A stretch of 64,000 bases of DNA. Origin: Cristatella mucedo. Lineage: Eukaryota; Bryozoa; Phylactolaemata; Cristatellidae. The stretch covers positions 6,204,501 through 6,268,500 of the forward strand of contig WPIO01000003.1 of assembly GCA_009760855.2 (NCBI GenBank), in the 5' to 3' direction. Positions 13,200 through 24,207 of the stretch are shown here, piece by piece. Under the pieces are notes generated by a model. It saw nothing but the letters and a program-made list of their open reading frames with translations, made no database searches and had not been told where the DNA came from. Position numbers and translations under genes: made by a program. Within the stretch, counting starts at the first letter, position 1; every line of letters begins with the position of its first letter.

Positions 13200-13670
13200 A
13201 TTACTCATTGAGCAGAAGTAAGAATGATGAAGGTGGGCATAGGAACAGAGCCCACAACAAATCGCTCCACACTCTACAGGGATTGATGAATGCCCTTCTC
13301 CCCTGGATCCGTTTCTGCTTATTCACTGCGAAGCCATGCCAACGACAAGCATCGTTGAAAATCTCAGGGCCCCCTGCCCTTGCCTGTTTGTCGCTACAGC
13401 AGCGAGCTGCAGCGAGTTCCATCGTGTAGCTCATACGTTTCTTCTGGCTCCCCAAACATATGTGGGGCTTTTGGGCGCAAAGATCGATGAGGAGGCTACG
13501 TGCTTTGCATCTGCATCGGAATGCAACCTCAAATTAACACCTCGGTCTCGTCGACAAAAGGGAAGCTACCTGTGGTGGCTGCTACACTTCTGCTGGAAGT
13601 CGTCACTGCATTTCGAGAGCTCATCTAGAGTTGTCTCTGGCAAGCGCATACGATCCGAGATTTAGGCAAC
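13200..13670. other. GC-richer island with overlapping open frames, unassigned
   Basis: Within the AT-rich gene C intron this stretch is visibly richer in G+C, and open frames of 84-109 codons overlap on both strands. None shows a motif I recognise. Overlap on both strands is what a stop-poor composition produces by chance, so I do not call a gene. It may be the body of an unrecognised mobile element. It ends about 300 bases before the 5' end of a LINE copy. Confidence 0.3.
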
Positions 13671-13963
13671 ATTTCCAGAGACAACGCCGTTTTTGCAAGA
13701 TATAGATAAAGGCAGAGGTTATGTAACTTACATTCGCAACTTAAACGGGTTTCTTGAGCATTTCGTCGGTGTGCATCAGGGGAAGACAGCTCCGCCTGTT
13801 TATTATAGCATCTGGGGCAGAGTCTGTGCTATTCTTTCTTCGTGTGCATGTAGCTGCTAACACTAGGCCAGCTGCTGGCCGACATTACAGCCGATGGTTT
13901 GGGGATTATTTGCTTTGCAGAATCGGTAAAGTGCCTTGACAGAAATTCCAATAGTAAGTTCCA

Positions 13964-15465
13964 AAAGTTCTAAAAGTAAGTTCCAGTCTGGCTTTAGAGC
14001 TAATCACTCCACAGAGTCAGCATTGCTTAGGGTATACAATGACCTACTTAGGAATGCAGGCATTGGTAGAGTGTCTCTGCTTGTTTTGCATGATCTTTTG
14101 GCAGCTTTAAATACTATCGATCACAAAGTGCTTTTAGAGCGCTTCTCATCTCGCCTGGGCATCACTGGCACTGCTCTGCAGTGGTTCAGGTCCTATTTCA
14201 ATGGGATACGACACAGTATTGACGTGAATGGACGAAGATCATCTGAAGTACCTCTGAAGTATGGAGTACCTGAGGGCTCCGTGCTTGGTCCGCATCTTTT
14301 CACGGTTAATACTCTCACTGTTGCTGCTGTGATTGCCAAGCACTATCTAGGCTTTCACTTCTGTGCGGATGACACTCAGTTGTGCCTTTGCTTTGATCCC
14401 TCCGAGCCTTCGAGCACATCAAAAATCTCTCAACTCACTTGCTGCATGCATTGATGACATCCGCACATGGATGGCAACACATTTTCCTAAACTAAACGAT
14501 GAAAAAACTAACTTACTAGTTAAGGGCAAACCCAGTGTGATTCAGAGATTATAAAAGCTGACTTAAAATTGGCTCTGTCTGCATATCTCCCGTTGAATCA
14601 GCTCGAAATCTAGGTGTCATATTCCAAAGCGACATCTCGTTAGATGACCGTATCAACTCCACAGTCAAATCTGCCTATTTTCAGCTTCTTAACATTGCTA
14701 AAGTTGGGCTGGTTTAGATAAGGATACCACGTCCAAGTTGGTCCATGCATCCGTGACATCCAGTCTCGACTTCTGCAACTCACTGCATACTGGCCTACCA
14801 GCATGTGCGATCCGGCGATTGCAGGGGGTGCAAAACTCTGCAGCTAGGCTTGTCAGTCGTGAGCGTCGCAGTTGCCACATTACTCCACTTCTCGACGACC
14901 TGCACTGGTTACCAGTCAAGCAACGGATTGACTTCAATATTTTGTCGCTCACTTGTAGGTCCCTTCATTCTATGGCTTCAGCCTACCTCTCAGGTATAGT
15001 ACCCCATCAGGCCAAGCACCGTACCACCAGCTTTTCTGAATCCAACAGTCTAGAAATACCTCGTACTAATCTTAAACTCTTTGGAGACCGTGCATTTATT
15101 TTTTATGCTCACAAAGCCTGGAACTCCATCCCGACCTGCATCAGAACATCCCCTGACCCGACCACATTTAAAAGGAACTAAAAAACACCTATCTAGGACA
15201 GAATTTTGTGGGCCCCTGTGAGTCCTCCTTTGTGTGCTTATGCGTGCTGACACTGTGCATGCTGCCACTAACCAAATTTGCATGCTGACCCTGTGCATAT
15301 CACCCTTAACCATTGTATTCATTTTGTATGTTTTTCAAGCATGATTTTACTTACCATTCAATTGCATATCCCTTTGCAGCAAATTTAAAGCGCCTAGAGA
15401 CAGATTAAGTTCTCTGAGGGTTCTTTATCAAGTGCATTATTATTATTAATATTATTATTCTTATT
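13964..15465 (+). mobile_element. LINE family 1, 5'-truncated copy with RT and complete 3' end
   Basis: Begins at the RT segment FQSGFRANHSTESALLRVYN and runs through VLLERFSSRLGITGTALQWF, GVPEGSVLGP (Q changed to E), the catalytic box as CADDTQLCL, and the C-terminal HWLPVKQRIDF region. It then has the full 3' UTR and a (TTA)n tail. Frameshifts near 14430 and 14700 and a lost aromatic residue in the catalytic box make it inactive. It is the best preserved plus-strand copy and lies antisense within the gene C intron. Confidence 0.88.
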
Positions 15466-15467
15466 TC

Positions 15468-15515
15468 GTTATCTGAGGGTGCTGTACAAAGGTACTATTA
15501 TAACTATTATTCTCA
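15468..15515 (+). mobile_element. Second LINE/SINE tail fragment next to the 15.4-kb LINE
   Basis: Directly after the tail of the preceding LINE a second short tail is visible (TCTGAGGGTGCTGTACAAAGG followed by an ATT-rich run). Probably a truncated insertion into the A/T-rich end of the first. Confidence 0.45.
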
Positions 15516-15519
15516 TAAA

Positions 15520-16220
15520 ATCTATGCAGGGGCACTACGTCCTGAATGTGGTTTTAACAATTCTTCGAGAGATGCCGGACTGGCAAACGTATGGCTCAGG
15601 GCTTCAGCTTCCCCATTCAAGGATCCGCTCGAATTTAGCCTGTATGAAGACATTCACTGTGCGCCGTTTCTTCCGTGCACCTCTTCAGACACTTGAGAAA
15701 GAGCGGGCAGCAATACGTTAGGTGAAAAGGAATCTTTTAAGTTGGGTACCTTTAGCAGCACTGCATTTAATTGTCTTGCTATGTTTCGTGAAGGAGCTAC
15801 GGGATCCCTTCTAGTGGCAAACCTTAGGAAGTGGTGGCTTTAGACACTTCAAACGAGGTGACGCTTGTCTTCTCAGAAGAGAAATGCAGAAACGCTTCAA
15901 GCAACGAACGTGGAGACTTTCGGGTTTTTAAATTCGAGGAATGCCATCGTGGAGAATGCAATCAGAAGCCTTTCAGGACGGGGCAGCATCGGTACAGTGT
16001 GCATTCCGTCTCCCATCCATGCCGTTCTTCCTCTTACTGGAAGGTTTAGTATGGAGTGGAGGAAGCACTCTGTGGGAAGATTAGCAATGCAAGTAGGCGT
16101 CACGAGAGCGTCATTCAATGCTGGCCCCGTGTGGAGCGCCGGCAGGTCGGGCAGAGGGCAAAGCGCCGGGGCGGCAAGCTGGGGCAAGTGTCATGTATAG
16201 AAAAATTGGCAGGCTCCAAC
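15520..16220. other. GC-richer stretch with open frames, unassigned
   Basis: Open frames of 72-111 codons occur here on both strands (plus 15479-15721, 15865-16200; minus 15897-16187). The plus frame at 15865 contains IVENAIRSLSGRGSIGTV, which I do not recognise, and no splice structure is apparent. Not called as a gene. It could be a transposon body or chance. Confidence 0.3.
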
Positions 16221-16394
16221 TTTTCCGTTTATTACGTTCGATTCAATTTAGTTCGCTATTTCAATGAGCTGGGGTGACGTACTGAGAATATAGATAGTGA
16301 ACCGTCTGTAGCAACACATAAACTGAATGCCTTATGAATGTGCTACTGAATCTGTTGCCGTGACTGATAAACTGAAATATTTCAATGGCAAAAT

Positions 16395-16630
16395 TCCATC
16401 ATGGATGTAGGCAAAGTTCCTAAAACTAAACGAAAATGAATCTGAGCTGCTGCTCGTTGGACACCCTAACGGTGTGGCTGGATTAAAAAACTTTGCTTAT
16501 CTACTAGGTGATGCTATTATTCGACCACCACCGTCCACTCGGAATTTTGATGTCGTCTTCGACAGCTGCCTACATTTTAAAAGCTTCGTTAAGAAAGTGA
16601 CGACGGATAGGTTTTCATTAGCCTCTATTT
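16395..16630 (+). mobile_element. Second LINE lineage, RT C-terminal fragment
   Basis: Plus-strand reading gives FLKLNENESELLLVGHPN, then FDVVFDSCLHFKSF. This is the L2/CR1 block that follows the catalytic box (KLN-x-x-K-T-E...N-L-G-V-x-F-D). The wording differs from family 1 copies in this window (KLNDDKTNLLV...), so it belongs to another lineage. Only about 235 bases remain. Confidence 0.6.
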
Positions 16631-16929
16631 GAAAAATATATGGCAGTACCATTCGCTAGTAATAAATAGTGCCATTTCTTTTATATTAGCCAGGCTAATT
16701 TTTGGCTTTACATGTTTAGTACTTCTGGATCAAAGCACTATTTTTTTCTTAAGCACAGTGGATGCTTTTGGATTAGTGAGCACTTCTTGTCATCCTACAA
16801 CGCTGTAAGAACGAAAATAATGGCTTGACTGCACATTGCGGTTAAACAAATATTTGCTGATATAACAACCTCATTTTTAAGAAACTAAAGAGACCCAATT
16901 GCTTTCACTACCACTCGCAGTTGACAATT

Positions 16930-17012
16930 GAGGTTAGCCCACTGCAGGATTTGAACCCTCGCTATATATCGGGCAGAGCAAGGACCTTACCTCCTGGGCA
17001 ATCACGGCCCTA
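16930..17012 (-). mobile_element. tRNA-like element (SINE head or tRNA relic)
   Basis: On the minus strand a perfect B box (GGTTCAAATCC, 16957-16947) follows at tRNA-like distance an A-box-like stretch (TGCCCAGGAGGTAAGG). The ends do not form a proper acceptor stem, so this is not a working tRNA gene. A related element lies at 62050-62135 with the same TTGCTCT and GAGGG words, which suggests a second SINE family. Confidence 0.42.
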
Positions 17013-17616
17013 TAAGATTGATTATGGTCACGCCTACTTAGATACAGATTTGCTAGCCATGGTCCTGGGCTATACAGACAAATTCAAGAGAGAGCGCTCA
17101 CAAAAGATGATTTCCTTTTTGCTATTCATAGAGCACATGGAAATCGTTGAGCTCATCAGAGCTAATGTCAAGAATCAAGCAATCAAAACTACCCAAGCAC
17201 TGAGATTTTACCTATAATAATCGGTGACGGGTGACTATCCTATGAGAATTGAGATCAAAACCGAGTTTTTTTGTACGAAATAGACGCACACCATGAGAAG
17301 AGATCACTTGAAATAATTTAACCATATAATCTTTGCTTTAAAGCAATCTTCCTCAAATAGCTTCATGTCATGAAATGTTGGGCTTATTTAATTATTCAAT
17401 TTTAAATTGAATTTTAAAATTCGCAAGCTATCTCCGCCTTTGATAATGGTCCTGAAGTGTCTACAGAAAGTCTCAAGCCGCAGCAAATGATGCAATTAGA
17501 AAGCATCCACGGACTATGAATGTCTTACACGATCCACATCAGTCTATTTAGACAGCTGAGATACAAGCGAATGGCATTCCTTGGCTAACGTAAGTGATAT
17601 CTTGGCTTAGACTCAC

Positions 17617-17717
17617 CAAAAGGTTGCCGACGTCCAAATCGTTGTTTAAGAGGTACCACCACCAGTGTTGCATATTAAAAAAAGGAAGCTTGAACAAACT
17701 TCCATCAGCAGAAGTAA
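17617..17717 (-). CDS. Gene C exon: start of CTHRC1-like domain
   Basis: This 101-base exon runs from a TTTTGCAAG acceptor to a GTGAGT donor, in at phase 1 and out at phase 0. It reads TSADGSLFKLPFFNMQ, then HWWWYLLNNDLDVGNLL. The tryptophan cluster followed by D-V-G-x-L aligns with gene A exon 4 (VWYGDDQDNGMVH) and has nearly the same length, 33 against 32 whole codons. The downstream junction gives LDVGNLL-VVTYSK, matching DNGMVH-SVTFNK of gene A. The family cysteine next to the first Trp is missing. An open frame without stops continues upstream, so the acceptor choice rests on phase and the paralogue. Confidence 0.8.
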
Positions 17718-17917
17718 CTTGCAAAATATATGGCATAGATATTTGATTTGACAAATTCCACGACGGTGACTCGATAAGTGAATGCAAGATTTAACGGCAA
17801 GTCAAGGCAAAGTTACAATGTAGCAGTGACGAAATTGGCGGTGGGAAGCCGCCTTTAAAAGACCGATTACCGCTTCGTTATATCTCTACTAATTAATTCA
17901 AAAAGTTTGTCGCACCG

Positions 17918-17985
17918 CAAGATGGCTCACTATCAATGTGTGTCAAAATGGCACACTTCCGATGAACGGCAAAATGGCGCCGCTT
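17918..17985 (+). promoter_or_regulatory. Three YY1-like motifs in a row
   Basis: AAGATGGC, AAAATGGC and AAAATGGCGCC occur about 25-30 bases apart, resembling the YY1 core AAnATGGCGnC. The site lies 200 bases upstream of the gene C exon at 17.6 kb and could mark a promoter, but the orientation is plus and no start site is visible. Confidence 0.25.
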
Positions 17986-18969
17986 TGTCTTCCTTGACGT
18001 AATACTATGACTACTACTACTATGACTGAGCGAAGTGACTCGACAGGCATCGCGCTGCTCTTCCACTTTAGTGAACCGTTTTAACTATGCCAAAAATTAA
18101 CACGAGGAACATATATTGGGAAAAACCGTCGGGAAAGTAAGTTATCAATAAAGCTCACTTAAGTAGAACGGAGTGAAAACTTTGCTGATATTCATGAATT
18201 AAAGATGGAAATCTAGGTTATTAGCTGTATCGCTTCCTACAAAATCGAAAAAGGATGATGAAGCGAAGAAAGCATGGCAATCCCCAACACGGACTGTAAA
18301 GTAGGAAATCTTACTACGGTGGTCACTTTGATCGCTTCCTCGTCGCTTCTCCTCTTTCTGAGAGCCGGACGGGCTAGGCCTTTCCAGTAATTTTCTGCTG
18401 ATACACACAGTTTCAGTTTGACATGCGATACGAGAGAAAAACCTTTCCCGTACGTTAAAAGCTACCGAAACCGAAAGGCATTATTTTCCTTTAAACTTCA
18501 TATGATTGTCACTTAAACACTACTTGATCAATAATCGCATTATTTACCATTCCTTTTTCATAATTGTGGTAAAATTAATCAAGAAACTATAACAGAATTT
18601 TAATTATAGAATAAGACTGTATAAATAAGCAAAGATTTCCTAAAATATCAATTTTCCTATTGTTGCCGACTGATCGGAAAAAGTTCTGCTCACAGAACTT
18701 GTATGAGGCCTACATTTCTAGAAAAAAAAGAATGCTAGAGTTATAAAACAAAACCACATTTAAGGTTTACCCAAGTGCTCGTCGAGTGAAAAAACGAAAT
18801 AGCGTGAATATTATGTCAACTATTAAAAAAGGAAAAAAGCTAAGTAAGCATTTTGTCTGGTGAGGACTCATTGAATTTCTCCGTGAAAATTCGCTTAGTT
18901 AATCCGAGCTTGGCTTAATACGCATCTATTCGTTACCGTAATGCACTTGTAGATTTATATTTTTTTAGT

Positions 18970-19100
18970 TATACATATCGTTTGCATAGCACCTGACGAG
19001 AACTTAATCTCTACCCAAGGCACTTTACATGCCCCACAGGACTCAGCCCTACTATCTCGGCAGTCATAGACGAGCACGTTAACTCCTATGCGAAACCTGT
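18970..19100 (-). mobile_element. SINE with LINE-type tail, copy 1
   Basis: Minus strand: tRNA-like head (AGGAGTTAACGTGCTCG), degraded B-box region, then the tail AAAGTGCC...GATTAAGTTCTC...AGGTGCTAT shared with other copies. Diverged. Confidence 0.6.
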
Positions 19101-20286
19101 AGATGCATTGCCAAACTGTCATGTTAAATTCCTTGAAACAAAAAAGGTTTACGCAGTTTTTAATGTGCCTACTCGCATTGGTTCCTATTGGCTCTCAGCT
19201 CTAAGTTCTCATATCGCAGATGATTCTGAGTACTACTTTTTTCACTGCTCCCAGCATTAGGATGACACACATTGCTGGAGTGCAAATTTAAGTGTTACGT
19301 GTTTACGCTAATTTAATACCAGCTAATTATGCGATTGAGTGATTCTTTGCATCTAGCGACAACCTGCGATTGTCGTTCTTATTTTGTTTAATGTAGAGCA
19401 AATTAAATAAGATGGGTAGCGAATGCGGCCCTTGACGTTCAGCAACTTGACCATGTACCTGAGGCTGAAGAAAGGTCAGCTAATTTAATAGGTTCGTTTA
19501 AATCGCGGCGACAGAACTGGAGCGGCTATCATTCCTACACTCAGTGGCTTGTTAAGGATTTACCGAAGCATGACTTAAACCCTCAGACAATGCGAGAAGG
19601 ATAAGGACGTTACCCCTTGGCTAAGAATGAGGGTCCCTTTCAGTAACAGGCTTCCCAGATATTAAAAATCTTCTCTACTCTACGCTGCTGCAGTAGAGCC
19701 CTGAACAAAATAAGGCTTAATCTGGGAGGTCAGGTTAGAACTGATTCCAGCTATTTATAATGTACGTTACTGCACGCGTAAAAAATGTGCAGCTGCGAGA
19801 AAGAATTAGACATCTTGAACCGTACAGTTTCAGATATTCAATGATGCAGTGGCATTTTCTTGACATGGAGAAGACTGTCTTGCAAGTGTGAGTAATTCAG
19901 GTTAACATTTAGCAAAAAACAAATAAAACTAGAAAAGTTCACAACCAAATGACCTCAACGTGGCTTCAGAAACTCTGTAAAATGTTTTCATGCTGCTTCA
20001 TCGTATGATAACAGACCGACGTCTTTATTTCATAATTCTAACTTAAGCATTCCAGCTCAGAGTGCGAATTCTGCAATCAGTGACCCATGCTTATCTTAAA
20101 ATTGCATGGTCATCTTAAGTCTAGAATCTCAGAATAAAAACAAGCAAAGCCGTTTTATCCTAAGGAACACAGTACCACGTTCTGAGAATAGAAAAAAAAT
20201 AGCCACGCAAGTGTAGAGTGCCAGCTGATTATCACGGCTCCCTGGTGGTTGATCGATTGCACAAAATCACGTATGATCCCAGACAC

Positions 20287-20306
20287 TCAGCAACGTTTGT
20301 TTTTAG
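20287..20306 (-). CDS. Possible alternative terminal exon of gene B
   Basis: If gene B splices at the phase-1 donor after 20683, the first good acceptor downstream is TTCTTTCAG ending at 20307. The two bases CT then complete an Ala codon and the frame reads AKNKRC before TGA at 20289-20287. The implied intron is 376 bases. An AATAAA on the minus strand at 20029-20024 could serve polyadenylation. The support is splice-site quality, phase, and the parallel donor in gene A; no homology can be claimed for so short a tail. Confidence 0.35.
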
Positions 20307-20587
20307 CTGAAAGAACTTCTATGACTCCAAGTTGATCAAGCGGTACAGAGTAAGGTTTCACCAATGAGTAGTTGGACCTCCCGTGGCTTGGCTCCTTAAT
20401 ACGACATCTACTCTGCGTCGTAGGGCATCTAAAGCTGCCGACTGCATACTTTTTAATCCAACTAAGTGTGACTCCTATGCTACTCGCTTTCATGACTGCC
20501 TTGGGAACCCAGCTGGACTTTTAACGTTCTCTTCCTTGTACCGCGATTATGAAGTAATTCGGCTACGCCATGCCTATGAAAAGCCGC

Positions 20588-20847
20588 TTATGGCTCGAGT
20601 GCTCTACAGAAAACTTGCATGGGCATCCATCCACTTTCGTTTGTGGCTTTTTGATTTACAAATGGAGACACGGTACATTTACCAGCTTGTGTCGTTGTGC
20701 TTATCCGGACTTCACTGACGATCATCCTAGAAATGCTGCCGCAGCATCCTGTCTCCGTGTCAGGTTGAGCGGTTGCATAATAGCAGGCTCCTACTCTCAG
20801 CTGCACCGTATAAGTACCGGCTTGCAGCCCATAGCAAAATCCTTCAA
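20588..20847 (-). CDS. Gene B last exon: C-terminal part of CTHRC1-like domain
   Basis: After a TTCTTTCAG acceptor, two bases complete a Leu codon and the exon reads EGFCYGLQAG, VGACYYA, TGCCGS and SRMIVSEV, the same blocks as in gene A exon 6 and gene C. The T-G-W-G block is changed to T-G-C-C-G, adding two cysteines. Reading through gives about 39 further residues to a stop at 20588. A phase-1 donor (GCTG/GTAAAT, G at 20683) lies where gene A also has one. Splicing from it to a CTTTCAG acceptor at 20307 would end the protein AKNKRC at a stop ending at 20287. Both 3' structures are possible; the spliced one gives a more ordinary tail. Confidence 0.88.
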
Positions 20848-20971
20848 CTGAAAGAATAGGCAAGAAGAGCTGCTGCAAGAAAATATTTTTTGACGTGCAT
20901 TCCAATAGATTTCTAATGAGAAAATTGGGGCCGCTCTGCTTTCTTGTGCCAGTCCAGATACTTATACATAC

Positions 20972-21078
20972 GTGTCCTCGTCTTATGATTATCCTGTGCT
21001 GCATAGAACGCGTTCCCATACATTCCAAGGACGAATTCTGCTTTCGGATTGCATTCGACACCGTTGACCAAAATATAC
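20972..21078 (-). CDS. Gene B exon (n-1): N-G-V-E-C strand region
   Basis: This 107-base exon starts after a CATTTTAG acceptor with a G that completes the Trp codon opened at 29193. It reads YILVNGVECNPKAEF and ends KTRT plus one base at a GTATGT donor, phase 1. The joined text CGR-W-YILVNGVEC matches the CTHRC1 block C-Q-R-W-Y-F-T-F-N-G-A-E-C very closely. The intron before it has no counterpart in genes A and C, where this stretch lies inside one exon. The donor phase and position agree with both paralogues. Confidence 0.87.
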
Positions 21079-22224
21079 CTAAAATGTGACCATAATAAAC
21101 TAAATATTGCTTGCAAATGAGCAGAAGTAGAATTTGTCTGTATTTACTTACTTGAGCCTTGCTTGCATCATGAATAAACGTTTTCTAATATTGTGTTCCG
21201 TGTGTCACACCAGAGCACCAAATGTTCATCCTTGGTCACATCTAATTAGATTTGAACTAGTATGGAACCACTAAGAACTTCCCACACCTTCTATAGCGGG
21301 TAATCGCTGTCTCCTTGCCCCTTTTTTCTCTATTGTGCCCCTTAATGTCTTACAAATAGGCAGGCTATCTTCTCTACGATAGAACTCCGCTGCCCGGGCC
21401 CAACTGCTGCTTCTCTAGATATATTAACGTTGAAGCAAACCGCAAGACGAACGGTACGAACTACACAGTTCAGACCTTTGGGATGAATAGCAATAGTCCA
21501 TCGTCACTAGCATCTTACAAATTATGTTTTGCAGCAAACGTTCTTTTCCTTATTCCTGCTGCATCTTTGTCATGTGAGTTTTCGATCGTTGAGTGACTGA
21601 CCGTGGTATCCTTAACGATCTAAATTGCATGCTTGTTGTTGCTTTGAGCTTGTAAAAGTAATTCTACAGCTAGACTCGTGGGTTCTACAAGGCTTTCCGA
21701 GTTTTTACATCGCCCACAGGTCGCACATCGGGGTACTGGTGGAGGCTGTCGGCACCGAACTAGCATTTGTAATGTCCTTACTAACCACAACACTCGTTCT
21801 CCAGTCAATAAGCGCCTGCTAACTTTACCAACCTCCTTCGGGTTCTGGCATTAGAAATGCTGCTAACTTAACCAAGTAAGTAGTAATATGGCCGCCTCAC
21901 TAATCTCAGATAGTACTAATGCATTTACGTGCCTTTAGAATACCTTTTCTTTGAACACAAACCCATTAGTTATTAGCCCTTGATAATTACTGCTGCTCCA
22001 TACGTTTTGCTGTTACTAAAACCTGGTTTAATACAATGGACTAATGACCTTTACCGACGCTATCTCAGTGTATTTAACATTGATTACGAAAAATTATGCA
22101 CAGAGTATCCGTTCTTCCCCTTTTTGGATTAAAAGCCTTTCCCGGCTTCTGCTGAACTATGCTTTCGGATATATTTTATTTCCACTCTCTAGCTAGTAAT
22201 AACCTTTCGCTAATAGAGGCATAT

Positions 22225-23320
22225 TGTAACGCCGAAGGCTCGGCAGAGTAAGCTTGACCTGCCGCTTACCTAGCCGCGTAGCCTATTGCCTAATGCTGTT
22301 CGGTGCGCGCCTACACACAATAAGCTGGCCGCCTCGAAAAGAGCGTTTCTGGCACTGACCTGCTTACCGTTACTAAAGGGGGTCGTGAGTCCGCGGCGTG
22401 AATTGGAAAGCGAGATACACAAATTGGGGATTTTACCGAGCTTTATTCGCCAGCGCACAAAGTCGCTGCGCGTCTAGTTCAGTTTTATCTCCACACTCCT
22501 CGCACGCTCTCAACAGCACCAACACTCTTGCGGAGGGAACACTTCTCCACACTGAGCCCGAACCAGAGCCTAAACCCCTAACCGGAGAACTAGAACTCGG
22601 TTCCCACCAGTGCGGCAGGAATACTCCACACACGCCAACTACGTCTAGCTCGCGCCGGCAAATCCCTATGCCTAGACCACGTGCTAGCACGCACACACAA
22701 AACACAAAAGAAACACAAAATGCCAGCTCGGGCGCGATACGACCGTATTCGGTGGAGTCCACCGAATCCTCCTAGTGCTGTCTCGTCCTGTTCCGTCAAT
22801 CGCCGGCGAACAGCCCGCCCTCCTCCCTCACTTTCAGAGAAACGAGTCCGACGGCAGAGCCGGACCAAAGACAGAAGACCACAGACAAAAGACCCAGAGG
22901 GAGCGTCGCTCGACTCTTAAATACTTAGCTGAGACAATGGGGCAAGAGCTTAGTGGTATTGGGCCCGACACCAGGGTCCATCACGGTAAGGAATTAATAC
23001 CGGCACTGGGCAACTGGAATGTCCCCTCTGTCTAGCTTGAATGGCGAATGGGTTCCAGACGATTCTTTTTGGACAGAGCGATGGCGAAGGTTGACAGGCC
23101 AGCCAACATCAATCAGCCGCTCCGGCGGGTATCGGACCAATTCTAAAGGCCGACTCGCCACCGCTGGTCAGAGAGCTTCCTGGCTTGCTCTTAAGCGCTT
23201 CCTCTCTCACCGCACTGACGCTCCTCTCTGGCTCACTGCTCCAGGACAAAGGGGCTCTAGCCCGGCGCCGAACAGCTCTTGTTGGCGCTAAAATTCAGCC
23301 AAGGCCAGCAGGGCGCTACA
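22225..23320. mobile_element. Solo LTR of an LTR retrotransposon
   Basis: This 1,096-base block is markedly more G+C-rich than its surroundings. It begins TGTAACGCC and ends GGCGCTACA, a short inverted terminal repeat with one mismatch and the TG...CA ends of LTRs. It is flanked on both sides by ATAT (22221-22224 and 23321-23324), a plausible 4-base target duplication. No primer-binding site, gag/pol sequence or second LTR follows, so it is a solo LTR. The TGTAAC start is common in Ty3/gypsy elements, but the family cannot be fixed. Several overlapping open frames inside reflect low stop frequency, not genes. It lies in the 8.1-kb intron of gene B. Confidence 0.7.
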
Positions 23321-23697
23321 ATATTATCGTCCACCAAAAAAACCTTAGCTTAATTTCTGAAATTGTTTCTGTTCTTTACCTTTCACTATTAGGAATTGCC
23401 ATCTAAACAATCTAGAAGTTTTCAATATCCACTTTGGAAACTAATCGGGTTCAGTGTTTTACCCACCACGTTCTCGCAGAAGGCGTTTGTGTGCTTTCAT
23501 TCAACCCTAACAGCTATTAAAGGCATAACTTTTGATAGCATTTACTCTCGTGGTTGTACGGATTTGACTGCTGTCGTCACCAATTTTGGAACATTTGAAC
23601 GCATGCAAACTTCAGCATCATTAGAATGCCTTTCTTTTTCGGTATCTAAAATTACGTCCGAATAAAAAAAATCGAGTAGATAAGTTTCCCTTGTAAA

Positions 23698-23850
23698 TAA
23701 ATAAATAAATAAAATTCATTTGTATAGCGCCCCAAGAGAACTTAATCTCAATTCCGGCGCTTCACACATGCCTCGGGGCTCGACCTCAGCCAGACCTTGG
23801 TTGGGGCGAGCACCTAAATCAGTGGACCGAACCAGCAGTCCACGGCAAAC
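23698..23850 (-). mobile_element. SINE with LINE-type tail, copy 2
   Basis: On the minus strand it shows a tRNA-like head (GGTTCGGTCCACTGATTTAGG), CTCGCCCCAACCAAGGTCTGG, GGTCGAGCCCC, then the tail GAAGCGCC...TTAAGTTCTC...GGGGCGCTAT and a (AAAT)n-type end. One of the better preserved copies. It sits in the gene B intron just past the solo LTR. Confidence 0.78.
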
Positions 23851-23944
23851 TTGCATCTTGATCCATTCTACTTGATTCTCCTATTGATCATTCTGCCATA
23901 AAGCAACACTGAAACTCGGCGTTGGCCTATGTGTTTCATGTACA

Positions 23945-24018
23945 GCTAGTGTAAAGTGCATAGACAGAGATTGAGTTCGTTTGCGGCACTACATCAAAAG
24001 TAACAATAATATTATTAT
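23945..24018 (+). mobile_element. Tail of an old LINE or SINE
   Basis: GTGTAAAGTGCATAGACAGAG, TTGCGGCACTACATC and an (ATT)n end match the shared tail. The head is lost. Confidence 0.5.
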
Positions 24019-24207
24019 TTGCATGCTGACCCAGTGCATGTAACCCCTAACCATGTTATTCATTTTGTTTGTTTTTCAAGCATGATTTTACTTACTATTC
24101 TATTGCGTATCACTTTGCAGCAAATGTAAAGCGCCTAGAAAGAGATTAAGTTCTCTGAGGGCGCTTTATCAAGTGCAATATTATTATTATTATTATTATT
24201 ATTCTAT
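24019..24207 (+). mobile_element. LINE family 1, 3' UTR and tail
   Basis: Only the last 190 bases of the element: TTGCATGCTGACCC block, CAAGCATGATTTTACTTAC, tail hairpin and a clean (TTA)n run at 24180-24207. Severely 5'-truncated, as is usual for target-primed insertion. The low divergence of the tail suggests a younger copy. Confidence 0.85.

Larger units (their letters stand above)
11381..17717 (-). other. Gene C: CTHRC1-like paralogue, three 3' exons visible
   Basis: Three minus-strand exons (17717-17617, 12215-12023, 11562-11381) join in frame to give the last 157 residues of a CTHRC1-like protein and its stop. Phases (1 in, then 0, then 1) equal those of gene A exons 4-6. Introns are 5.4 kb and 460 bases. 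An AATAAA lies 103 bases after the stop. Exons for a signal peptide, PAN-like or Cys-rich part were not found between 17.7 and 20.3 kb. Of the three genes this one keeps the family Cys-Cys-Arg-Trp block best. Confidence 0.82.
17718..20286. other. Between genes B and C: expected place of gene C 5' exons
   Basis: Contains one SINE (18970-19100) and the YY1-like motifs. Gene C should have upstream exons for a signal peptide and PAN-like part here if it resembles gene A. I searched minus-strand GT donors by eye and found no Cys-rich or PAN-like exon in the right phase. Confidence 0.45.

Noticed and set aside
13735-13850. Minus-strand Cys-containing frame ending at GTAAGT near 13729
   Set aside because: It lies in the gene C intron, whose flanking exons already join in phase 0. 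There is no homology to the family.
21160-21240. Minus-strand reading VTKDEHLVLWCDTRN, looking like the missing F-T-K exon of gene B
   Set aside because: The frame meets a stop before the available GTAAGT donor and has no acceptor in the right phase. The exon at 29193-29296 fits in sequence, phase and both splice sites.
22270-23291. Many overlapping open frames of 60-125 codons
   Set aside because: They lie inside the solo LTR; high G+C lowers stop frequency on both strands and no motif is present.
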